Assembly (NCBI GenBank): GCA_007026445.1
Contig: VDMD01000010.1
Coordinates: 1-64,000 of the forward strand
DNA length: 64,000 bases
DNA from: Schizophyllum amplum
Taxonomy: Eukaryota > Basidiomycota > Agaricomycetes > Agaricales > Schizophyllaceae
Direction of reading: 5' to 3'
Both the position numbers and the translations under genes were made by a program. Of this stretch, positions 11,387 through 21,132 are shown in pieces. The notes beneath the pieces are model-generated. The model was not told the origin of the DNA and did not search any database. It was given only the letters and a program-made list of their open reading frames with translations. How positions within the stretch are numbered: position 1 is the first letter of the stretch; each line of letters begins with the position of its first letter.

Positions 11387-13352
11387 ATGGCCGACGTCGT
11401 TGCTCCCCCCGCACCGACAGAGGCGAAGATTCTGACTCCCGCCGAGAAGGAGGAAGTCATGCAGAAGGCAGCCAAGCAGGGTGCGTGCGCTGTCTCTCCT
11501 CTAGTCCCTTTCACTGACCTTGCCCAGTATCCTTCTACTTTGCGGATGCCAACTTGCCGTACGACAAGTGAGTGCAGACAGCTAGCTTTCATGGTCCATA
11601 CCCATACCTCGTCCCCCTTAGGTTCATGTGGTCCCTCTACAACAAAACCCCCGAACACTGGGTCCCCCTCTCCACGATCACCTCCTTCAAGCGCATGCGC
11701 GAGTATGTCGCGGCACTGGGCGGAATCCCCGGCGTCGCAGACGCCGTCCGCCAACACGCCCCCGAGTTAAAGCTCAACGACGCAGGCGACCAGGTCACGC
11801 GCGCCGCGGGCCCACCCAAGCAGGAGGACAACAGCGTCATGGGAAGGAGCGTATACGCCGTGCGTGAACCCGTCCCATGCAGTCGTCCCTCAGCTGATAG
11901 TTAGCACAGAAAGGCTTCGGGGAACCGACACCGACGCTGCAGCGCGAACTGGAGGAGTACTTCCAGCAGTATGGCCCGACGAACGTCGTGCGCATGCGGA
12001 GGGACGATCGGAAAAAGTTCAAGGTGCGCTCTAGCTCACACTGTACACGCATCAACTAACCCTATCCCAGGGCTCCGTCTTTGCCGAGTTCAAGGAGCCC
12101 GCGTCCGTGGACAAGTTCCTCAACGCGGACCCGAAGCCGACCTGGAAGGGCGCCGAGCTCCTCATCATGTCAAAGTGGGCCTACCTCCCCTCACCACTCT
12201 CGAAGACCATGTTAACCCCGCCCTAGACAGGCCTACTGCGATATGAAGATCAAGGAAAAGGGCATCGACCCCTCGAAGGCGTACAACTTCAACGCCTTCA
12301 ACAAGGACGGCGGCAACCGCGACCGCCGACCAAAGGAGAAGGACGCGAACGCGATGGACGAGGACGCCGTGGTCGGCCGGGACATCTACCTCGAGTTCAT
12401 GTCCCAGCGGCTCGCGATCAAACGTGACGCCGCGGGCGAGGGCTGCGTGGACGCGGCGCAGCTGGAGTATGGGGACAAGCAGCGCGGCTCGACGCTCAAG
12501 TTCTCCGGCGTGGGGGGCGATATGGGGCCGTGGTCGGCGGTGAAGGTGCGCGTCCTGCTCGACCTCTGAATCGTACTGATAGAGGATACAGGATCCCATC
12601 CGCGAAGCCTTCGCGCGCGCGCCTTACATCAAGTTCACGCGCGAGGAGGACAGCGGGCTCGTCGGCTTCAGCGCGCCGCTCTCTGAGGAGGATATCGAGA
12701 AAGTCAAGACCCTCCTCCCTAAAATGAATGACAAGCCGGTTACCTGGGAACGTGCGGGAGGTGCGTAGCCTGTCCTCAATCTACCTACCTCCCACATCTC
12801 GCTCTCTGATATCCTTTGCCATTTACTCCCTGGCTACTTCCACCCACTACTCACTAACATCACACCACAATTAACTATCCCACTCACAATCCCACAGAGG
12901 AGGAAGAAAAAGCGTTCCTCATCGAGCGCGTCCAAGCCGCCGCCAAAAGCGCACTCGCCTCCGCAGCCGGACGGGGACGCAGCGACAGGGATAGCGGGCG
13001 CGGGCGTGGAGGAGGACGCGGAGGACGGGGACGCGGTCGGGGACGCGGGGAGGGTCGGGGTCGGGGACGAGGAGGCCGCGGGGCCCGCGGGGGCCGTGGG
13101 GGCGGCGCGCGCGACGTGCAGATGGCTTCTCCGGGAGGCTCGCCGAAGAATGGGGATGGGGACGCAGCGATGAAGAGCGGGGACGCGACGATGAAGAGCG
13201 AGGACGCAGCAGCGGGCGAGAAGCGCAAGCGCGCCGTGGAGCCCGATGGAGGGCCGCATGTCGGGCAGCGCGGGGACGAGACGCGCGCGCCGCCGATGGT
13301 GGCAGCGAGCAGTACGAGCAGCAACAAGAAGGCGCGAACGGATGGGGAGTAG
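11387..13352 (+). CDS. La ribonucleoprotein (La motif, RRM, xRRM-like region)
   Basis: La binds the 3' oligo-U tails of new RNA polymerase III transcripts in the nucleus and protects tRNA and other precursors. Exons 11387-11480, 11528-11567, 11622-11859, 11910-12023, 12071-12174, 12227-12545, 12592-12760 and 12898-13352 join in phase to 510 aa. The La motif begins around residue 31 with SFYFADANLPYDKFMW and runs to the STITSFKRMREY helix. An RRM follows (KGFGEPTPT... to ...LLIMSK). A second RRM-like fold lies at about residues 265-350. The C-terminus is a long RGG/RG-rich stretch followed by an acidic and lysine-rich tail with basic clusters (KRKR, NKKAR), fitting nuclear RNA binding. No defect is seen. 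The start is the first ATG in good context; the hAT insertion ends about 120 bp upstream. Confidence 0.93.
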
Positions 13353-14476
13353 TAATCTATTGCATCCATACGTATCATCCAGTACGATTCTGAGATATAT
13401 CTGCCGCCTGTGTATAGCAACAAAATGTATACTACTTGGTCATGTACGTTGATCAGAGGATAGTCCTCAGCATATCAGGATTCAGGACACCCAGGTTCAG
13501 GTTGAACTTGTTACTTGACAAAATGATCATGCACGGCACACTCGGCCCGACGATCCGGTGCTTGTTCATGACCTTCATGAGGCTCCATCGTACAAATGCC
13601 GTCTGCACTATCGCACAGAGCCTCCGAATCTACGTCGTCTATGGCGTCTCTACTAGCGTCCGACGGCCACGTTGAATGACCAGAAATCGCCCGAGCGCGT
13701 TCATGGAGAACCAGGCCACGGTACTTCCATGGTCATGATGATACTCTAAGTAGATCTGGCCGTAGCCGGGCACTGTTCTTTCACGACGAGTGACGCTGCG
13801 ACCTCGGCGCCAGTGATCTTCGGCATACTAGCTCGAACTCGAAGATAGCTCGAAGAAGAAGCATCGGAGCGCTGTAACGTCGATCTGCCAGCTATCTGAA
13901 TCCATGTGTGGCCCATTGACAGGGCACCTTCTTCGTCGCTCGTGTGCGCCACGCCCTTTCGTCCCCGTACAGCCGGCATTGACGCTGTACCGTATTGGAC
14001 CATACAGAACTCGACGACGCGCGTCCCCCAAACGTAGGTCTTAGGTCGGTGCCGACCTCGCGATAGCAGCAGGCTCATCATCAAGGCGCCCACAAAGGAA
14101 CATGTGAGTTGTCGTTCCATACATCTTGGGGTGACTCACGACTGCAGTCCCCCACGCAGAAGCTATGTGCTTACCGCACGCACGATGTTTACAGCTGGCC
14201 GCGCTCGGAAACCTTAACAAGCGCCTGGCCTCTCATGAGGCGCAGACGCGGAAGCCTCATGTGGTTCGTATTCCTTGTCCAAATACGGAGGCCCTCGTGC
14301 TGACCCCTTCCTCGAAACAGGACGGACATGGGCCTGAACGCTTCAGCCTCAAGGACAGATGCATGTCGCCGGGCTGAACACGCGTAGCACCAAAGAATCG
14401 CGCAGCGGCGGTCGATAGGCGCCGACAAGTGTTGCTATAAGGCAGGCGTCTCAGTCAAGGATCCCCCACAGTCACC
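13353..14476. other. Intergenic, no gene supported
   Basis: This holds the La 3' region and the promoter of the next gene. A TATA-like CTATAAGG lies about 40 bp before ATG 14477. Frames of about 60-125 codons on both strands show no motif. Confidence 0.4.
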
Positions 14477-16614
14477 ATGTCTAACCCTTCCGCGTCCTCG
14501 TACGGTACGCCGCGCATGCGCCAGCCGTCCTCTGCTGTCTCTTCGAGTGCGTCGATGCCCTCGGAAAACGGGCAGATCGCGTCGGCTAGGCTTCGTCACA
14601 GCCGGCCGTCGGATGACCGTTCGCAGACCGTCGCTCATGACACGACCGGCCCTCAACACGCTGATCGCCGTCCTTCGAGGCTGTTTTCTAGCGGCGTTGT
14701 CGATCATTCTCATACCGCTGCTTTGAAGCGGCTCGAAATCCAGCTTCACGACGTCACTACTGCTTTCGCAACCTCAGACATCAACCACAGTGCCAACATC
14801 ATGCAGACCATGGGGAAGCTCGGAGACATCATACGAACATATGGCCGCGACAACCAGTGCGCCGACCCCCTCTTCACTGATGTTTCGCTGATACATAGGC
14901 GAGCAGCATCGCAGGCAACATGGGAAAAGTTATTGACTACATGGAGTTTCTGAGCGGTGCGGAGAGAGCAGCGCGCGCGCTCCTTCATGGCCTTGAAGAT
15001 CTATCGGTACCACCGAACAATATGACTGAAGGTATGTCTCGTAGACCTCCCTACTCGAACACTGCTGACGGTGACAGGTGCACCTACTACCTCGCCCTCT
15101 CGTTCGCAAGCCATGGCATCCGAAGCCATTCCTCCCCATGTTCCGTCCGCGCGTCAGCCTGCAAGTGGGTTACGGATTGTCCGAGCGCCAACCAGACATG
15201 CTGACCATGTTTTACAGAGACGGCCGACCACCAACGGAACGTACCGGAAACGCCTAGCGTGAATTCTAGCAGGGCAGAGAGCGCCTCACGAGCGAAGCCT
15301 ACCAAGTCGTGTACGTTTTGCTACTATCATCACTATGGGTACCTGACGGCTGCACAGCGTCATGGCCGGCAACAACCGCCGCCTCCGTGATCCCTCCTTT
15401 GCTTGCTACATTCACCGACTTGGCTGTCACGGGCCAAGTACTGCGCAGAGAACAGGAGGCTCCTGATGATCCCAGCTCAAGGAGCGCCGCAGTACGCATA
15501 GAGCGTGCGAAGGTTATTGACAGTCTGATCGATACGACTGCGTACAATACAGGTGAGCACCAACAACCTACTTGGTGCACCTGTTGTGCTGATTGGATTC
15601 ATGAAGACCTCTCCAAAGACGACGATCTTCTGCAGCTGTGCAAGGACCTTGAGCAGTGCTCGGACGTGGCGCTGTCAAATCTTCTGGTTGTAGGCACGGT
15701 GCGTCTGCCTATTGATATTGGTCGATGTGTCTTGTCTGATGATCACCCGCGAATGGTACGTAGAACCTGTATGAGTCCTCCGACGTTTTTGATATATTCC
15801 ATTCTACCGTCTGTCGACACGCGGACGTACTCTACGAGGTCGTGGCTGCGGCGGCCACTATTGCAAGCGCTGTCGCGCAGAATATGGACAGCAGTACAGC
15901 CGCAGTCGTACTAGGCAGTGTAGGAGGAGCATTGAAGGCCGGAGCCGATCTGCTAGCAAGAACGACGGTCGGGCCCAGTGCGTTTTCCGTTGCCATTCCT
16001 TTGTACGGCGTGCTTATCACTCCTTAGGTCCGACAAACACGCTCAGCGCAGTAGCCAATGCTCTTCATACCATCGATGACCTCGTATATGCTGCAGAACT
16101 CATGCTTCTATCGTACATCGAGCTACAGAGCATTGTAAGGATAATCCTTGCTCTGCGTCAAGAGGGGAATGCCTTTTGCCCGAAGGACAAGGCCCGAATC
16201 GCTCAATTCTTTTACTCTTTCGGGCGGCATGTGAGCTAAATTCTTTCACGCGCTGTTGCCGCACTCTAATTTGCAACACGCCTTCACGCCCAGTTCGACA
16301 CCGCGACAGGTAACAGCATCGAGTTGGTGAGTGAGGAGGAGAGGCGCAAGTTGGAGAATACTCGCAAGATCCATCGTGGAGCGGTCGCTGGCGCATATCA
16401 GGTATTCCAAGGCCTCGTGAAGCTGACTGTGGTACTCGCTGATCGTTTCATCAGGCGACCAATGCGAGGGACCCGCATCAAGGGTCAGGTTTGCCAATGT
16501 ACCATCGGGATGGACAAGTCGCGACGTCGGGCGACCTTCGCCACCGTTAATGAGTGTCTGCTTATATTTATTTGTCGCTTCTCCCGCTGCTCTGATTTTA
16601 CGACCTGCTGCTGA
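14477..16614 (+). CDS. Unrecognised protein, helix-rich C-terminal half
   Basis: Nine exons can be joined in phase: 14477-14856, 14907-15031, 15078-15164, 15218-15310, 15358-15552, 15607-15698, 15839-15977, 16028-16230 and 16294-16614, giving about 544 aa. All junctions carry GT-AG introns of 46-63 nt except one of 140 nt, which might hide a small exon. The first ~220 residues are Ser/Pro-rich and probably disordered. The rest alternates Ala/Leu-rich helices (TIASAVAQNMDSSTAAVVLG..., then SAVANALHTIDDLVYAAELM...) and ends in a basic, Cys-containing tail. I do not recognise a family. It sits head-to-tail with 17187-17915, which has a similar helical pattern, so the two may be distant paralogues. 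Function unknown. Confidence 0.7.
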
Positions 16615-17186
16615 ACGCATTCCTATGAGGCTGTGTTATGTCTTCGCATGTTTTTCGTATTGTCATCAGTCTACGTGTTCCCTGCATGATGCACCTACTA
16701 CGCGGATCGATTCTTTGTCTGTGCAATCTTGATCAGAGTTTGAGCTACGTGGAAGACTACTACATTACAGTCGTTTGCAGAAAAGTTGGCAGTCCCGTGC
16801 GCGCGGTTTTTCCGAGCCACGCGACGCTGAAGGCCAATCGAAAGCGTCGTTGCGCCCTCGGACTCATCCAGACGACGGCCCTGGCGACGCGATTGGCTGA
16901 CGCGCTGCATCAACGACGCACGCGCGCGAAATCTGAAGGCACGGGACTGCCAACTTTTCTGCAAACGACTGTACTAGAGCGTGGTGCTGTGGTTGCCCGT
17001 CGGAACAAGCCGAGATGCTGTGCGCGGGAAGGCGGACACGTGCGTTCCTCGCGCTACGCATCTGTCCTGAACACCCAACTTAAGCATTGCCTGCTCTCCA
17101 ACCATGAATCCCATAGAACCCCTGGACATTGAGGCAGGCCGTCCATATGATAAATACCTGATCTGACAAAGCTCCCTTCATAGACG
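16615..17186. other. Intergenic, possible 5' exon of the next gene
   Basis: No domain is visible. An ATG at 17103 opens a 19-codon frame, but no donor in a compatible phase joins it to the frame starting at 17187, so it is not included there. The remaining frames are shadows. Confidence 0.35.
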
Positions 17187-17915
17187 ATGTTCCCAGAATT
17201 TGGCCAAGTCAAACTGTTGTCAGAAGCGGCTCACACCACCAGCCAGCACTACTTCTCTCTCGTCCTCCTCGTATGGGAGGCGTGCGAGCGCCGCGACCTC
17301 CCGGACTACGTGCAGAGTGCGACTTACTCCGTCGGAAATTATCTAATACTCGCCGGAAGCGCCATCAAAGCATTCAGCCAGGTTTTTCTCGCTGCCCAAA
17401 ATGGGATTAGATGCTCCGACGAAGTCCTTGATTACACACTCCTTGGCCTGAACTCGGCTTCTAACGCTCTCGACTACTCCTTCGACATTCTTTGCAAATC
17501 CAGTGGGAATGTCTTGGCATCTCTTTCGGCGCTAGAGCACGACGCACTCGCCGCCCTATCCTACCCGCCCGTGATGCACTATGCAATCGTCCACATCATC
17601 GGTGCCCAGTGGACGGACAGGCAGTACGCCCTGGCAAAGCTAGCTCGCTTTGTCGAGCGTGTCGAGCAGGATGTAGATCGTATCGTGTCGCTCGCCGTTG
17701 AGCTCAGGCTCGCGATACGAGGGTTGTGCGAACGGTTCAGCGTCTCGAAGCTGCGCGAGATACGCACTCTGGGGAAGGAGCGTGCTCAAGTGTCCGAACT
17801 GCTTGCCCGGACCGCCCATTTCGTCTCACAATGGGAGGAAATTATATCATTCCGAGGGAGGCACATCCTGAGATTCAACACCTCTATATTGATGGTACAG
17901 TGCCTTCTGCTCTGA
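17187..17915 (+). CDS. Unrecognised helical protein
   Basis: A 242-codon frame without internal stop begins at ATG 17187. It is dominated by amphipathic helices with small and hydrophobic residues (SVGNYLILAGSAIKAFSQVF, SASNALDYSFDIL, DVDRIVSLAVELRLAIRGL). A GTACAG donor at about 17896 with an AG acceptor at about 17945 could replace the last six residues by KSANHRRPE with a stop near 17975. No signal peptide or known motif is seen. The ~570 bp gap to the previous gene, the common orientation and the helical pattern suggest a tandem pair, but the sequence similarity I can see by eye is weak. Confidence 0.6.
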   Translation: MFPEFGQVKLLSEAAHTTSQHYFSLVLLVWEACERRDLPDYVQSATYSVGNYLILAGSAIKAFSQVFLAAQNGIRCSDEVLDYTLLGLNSASNALDYSFDILCKSSGNVLASLSALEHDALAALSYPPVMHYAIVHIIGAQWTDRQYALAKLARFVERVEQDVDRIVSLAVELRLAIRGLCERFSVSKLREIRTLGKERAQVSELLARTAHFVSQWEEIISFRGRHILRFNTSILMVQCLLL

Positions 17916-18942
17916 GTAGACAGTTGTGTGCTCACGACTCGTCAGAAATCCGCTAACCACAGGAGGCCGGAATGAGTGGCCTGGCTGTCGGTGTATAGTA
18001 TGGACATCGCTGCAAGGTCGTCCAAATGCGACCGCGCGTCATTTGCATTTCATGTCAATCTTTTCTAGCCTGGAGCTTGGAAGAGTTTGTACTTTATTTC
18101 CGCCATAAGCATCTTTCTTGCCATCTTGCATAGAAGATCGCATACATGGTGTCAGTGGTGCAAAAAGCTACCTTACGTACACATGCTATCCCATGTCTTT
18201 GCAACGTCGCCCGCGTAAAATGATAGTTCAAGAACGTGTGCATGTTACGTCGTGCACGTTAAGAGTCAAACGCTGAACAACGAGCGCGAGCACTAGTGGC
18301 AGGTCGACTAAATCAAGACAACAAGTTGAAACAACACCAAACGCTGGTACAACGCATTGTATGTTGTCGTTTGCCCCGCCATCGTCTTCGACGACACATT
18401 GACAAGTACGGCAAATGCCGCATCGGCATTCGCCGGTTGCGTTCTTGACAAATCCTTGACGCGTGTTTGACGTTGTATCCCGATGATTGATACCTCCTGT
18501 TCGGCAGCGATGGACTACAAACAAGGACAAGCTTCTGTGATAGTATCCGGCACTGAGTGCAGCAGAAGCGCCTTATCAATGTCATCCGACATCACAACGC
18601 AAGGGACAATGCATGTCTTGTTTAGGACTCGGCACCATGCGGTCGTCCGGCTCTATGACCCGTGTTTGTGACCATGCATGGGCCTTGGGTTTATGACCCG
18701 CAGACGTATATAAGTAAGCACCACCCTCTGCTTCAGCAGTCATTGTTCCCCGCATCGCCCCCCAGCGCCTAACAAGGAACAAGCACCATACCTAACCCCT
18801 CCGGCCCGGACGAACAAAGCTAACGCTCCATCTCAGAACAACGCTATTGTTCCTTATTCCATTGACAACATCGCCTCGTGCTCTCTGCCACCCACCTCTT
18901 GTTCTCTCCTACAACCTGTAACCTCAACCCTCGACGACCGTG
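17916..18942. other. Intergenic region with promoter of next gene
   Basis: Contains the 3' region of the preceding gene and a promoter with a TATATAAG box at 18707. A minus-strand frame at 18228-18530 is Cys-rich (CRCGICRTCQC) but has no signal peptide or neighbour support. Confidence 0.4.
18707..18714 (+). promoter_or_regulatory. TATA box upstream of 18943
   Basis: TATATAAG lies about 230 bp upstream of ATG 18943 and is followed by a pyrimidine-rich leader, the usual arrangement in basidiomycete promoters. Confidence 0.45.
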
Positions 18943-20397
18943 ATGTCTACCAACGAAGGAGCCTTCTTCATGAACGACGCTGGGCGCCGCTGCAGCCGTC
19001 GCATCCGCGCTGCCGCGGAGCGCCCTGCTGCTCCCGTTGCTCCGGCTCCTCCGGCTCGCTCTGCGCCACGCTCTCGCGTCCCAGTTGCTACTCGTGGACG
19101 TGCGCAGACTACTACTCGCGGACGCGGCGGAGCTCGTGGCGGCGGCCGGGCCGCTCATCCTCGCGCCACGAATGGCGCAGAGAGCGGCTCCAAGCGCAAG
19201 CGCCCCGTCGACGACGCCGACGATGATGACTCAGACGAGGAGAACGACGAAGAAGATAAGCGCCCGAAGAAGCGCCGAGGCAAGCAGCGGGCGGCTAAGG
19301 AGGATGTACCGAAGAAGCGCAAGCGTGATGAAGATGATGAGGACCAGGACGAAGACGATAAGAAGAGCAAGAAGAAGAAGATCGGCGGCAAGAACGAGGA
19401 GAAGACGAAGAAGGAGACGAATGAAAAAGGCAAGAAGACCAACACGAAGAAGAACGACGATCAGAAGAAGAACAACAAGCGCCAGACTCGTAAGCGCGAG
19501 GCACGCGGTTCGTACCTCCTTCATTTGGCATCACACTCGCTAACGGATACTTTCAGATGACTCCGACGACAAGGATGAGAGCGCAATGAGGATGCGCCCC
19601 GCATCGAAACCGCTCGCCTCTTTCACCCGCGCCACGCCCGATCCCCTCCCGGAGCAGGTCTACCAGCCCGAGGCCATATTTTTCGGCCCCGACGGTAACC
19701 TCCTCCCGCCCCTCGGTAGCCGATCTCGCAGCCTCCGCCGGCACGAAACCGCCATGCAGCACATCCCGTCTGACACCACGACTCCCTCCGTACCCGTCCC
19801 TCCCATCTCCACAACCGCCACCCCACACAAGCGTTCGCACTGGCCCAATAGGGATGGAGAGCGCCGGCACAAGATCCCCCTTCCCTCGCAGACCCAGCCA
19901 AATTGGCACGTCGAGGGAAACCGCGCGCAGAGCCCGAACGGAACGCGCTACCGCTGGTACGAGCGCGAGCTGACGAACTACGTCCCCCTCGCAACATGGC
20001 GTACTTGCTGTCCGCCGCCAAGCGCGAAGCCGATGCGTCGCGGCCGGTGACGTACAGGATCGTCGACGAGGGCGCGGAGGCGCGCAGGAGCGGGCTGGAA
20101 CCTTCTGTTATGCGCAGGAGGCCGCTGCATCGGCAGGAGGTGCTGTGGGAGTTTGGGTGGGTGCGCGAGTCGCCGCTGACGCAAGCTGGGCCGAGCGCGG
20201 TGTGGTGCCATGATGGGGGAGAGGAGGATCGGGGTGAAGGCAGCTCGAGCAGCGTCAGACAGAGCGAAGTGACGTCGAGCGATGGCCTGGTAGGTGACGA
20301 GGAAGCAAGCGTCGTGGAGGAGCTCGAAGAGGCTGATGAGGCCGACCTCGAAGAGGAGGTGACTTATGTCGGCAAGGGCAAGGGCCGAGCAGACTGA
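18943..20397 (+). CDS. Charged nuclear-type protein with probable frameshift
   Basis: Exon 1 runs 18943-19507 and exon 2 starts at 19557 (donor GTTCGT), which is the only join that avoids a stop and yields DDSDDKDE. The N-terminal ~190 residues contain an RGG/Arg-rich stretch followed by alternating acidic and Lys/Arg blocks (KRKR, KKRKR, KKKK), typical of intrinsically disordered nuclear proteins. The exon 2 frame continues through GTRYRWYERELTNYVPLA and stops at 20050. From about 19995 a second frame (NMAYLLSAAKREADAS...) stays open to 20397, with Trp-containing and acidic segments. No intron explains the switch. A one-base indel near 19990-20010 is likely, either real or an assembly error. 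Function not recognised. Confidence 0.55.
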
Positions 20398-21132
20398 GGA
20401 GATGGTTCCGATTGTTCCCCAGTATCTTATTCATCAATTATCCTCCTTCTAATCTGTTTGCTTCACATTTCCGAATGTACAGGCGCACTACTTATCTTAT
20501 ACTTACTTCTAATAACTTCTACCTTGCGGGGGCACTATTACAGCGCGCCTTCTCCTACATTGTCTTACTTACTTTTCTGCACATCCTTATCTGTTTCAAT
20601 TATAACATAGAGAAGGTCGCTGCACTGCGCGCCTCACCTTCACTGAACGTGTCGAGGACCTGGGGAACCTCGAGTGTCGGCGTGTTGCCTGCATTGGGGC
20701 ACCGTAAAATCCTGCGACGTCCCTACACTGAGCAGTAATCCTCGTCTGTCTTTCAAATCGGCGCAAACTTATGCTGCCTTTCAAGAACACTCCCAACCTT
20801 TGAGAACCTTTTAGTGAGCTGGAAGCTTTCGCCCTTCCCCGCTATCAGCCTCTGACCATCCATGTAACGTATATGTACTTACCTCTCAAATGTTCTGGGT
20901 CAATTTGGCTGTGTGCATGGCACGTAGAGTAAGCATTTCTGGCAAGGGGTGCAATGGGAGCCCAAGTTTGAATCCAAACTCAACTTCGAGTCACGCCACG
21001 GTCACTTGACCGCGTCACCGGGTCTAAATTGTAATGACGTCACGGGCTTTTGCGCGGAAGTATCGCAGGCGTTGGGGAAAACAGCTTGTCTTGAACCGCC
21101 ATCTGGTCCTGGACGCCCACAAATTGGCACAA
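20398..21132. other. Intergenic region and promoter of SLM1 copy 1
   Basis: The first part is AT-richer 3' flanking sequence. Similarity to the sequence upstream of the other SLM1 copies begins only at about 21003 (CACTTGACCG), which marks the left edge of the duplicated block. A TGACGTCA palindrome lies at 21035. Confidence 0.5.
21035..21042. promoter_or_regulatory. CRE-like palindrome, SLM1 copy 1
   Basis: TGACGTCA lies about 90 bp before the ATG and is kept in all three copies (also 32591 and 44955). It is the consensus site for CREB/ATF-type bZIP factors; binding here is inferred. Confidence 0.5.

Noticed and set aside
17103..17160. Possible first exon MNPIEPLDIEAGR for the 17187 gene
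   Set aside because: The only GT donor leaves a phase that does not enter the long downstream frame.
18228..18530. Cys-rich minus-strand frame (CRCGICRTCQC)
   Set aside because: No signal peptide or regular cysteine spacing across its length and no support from the flanks.
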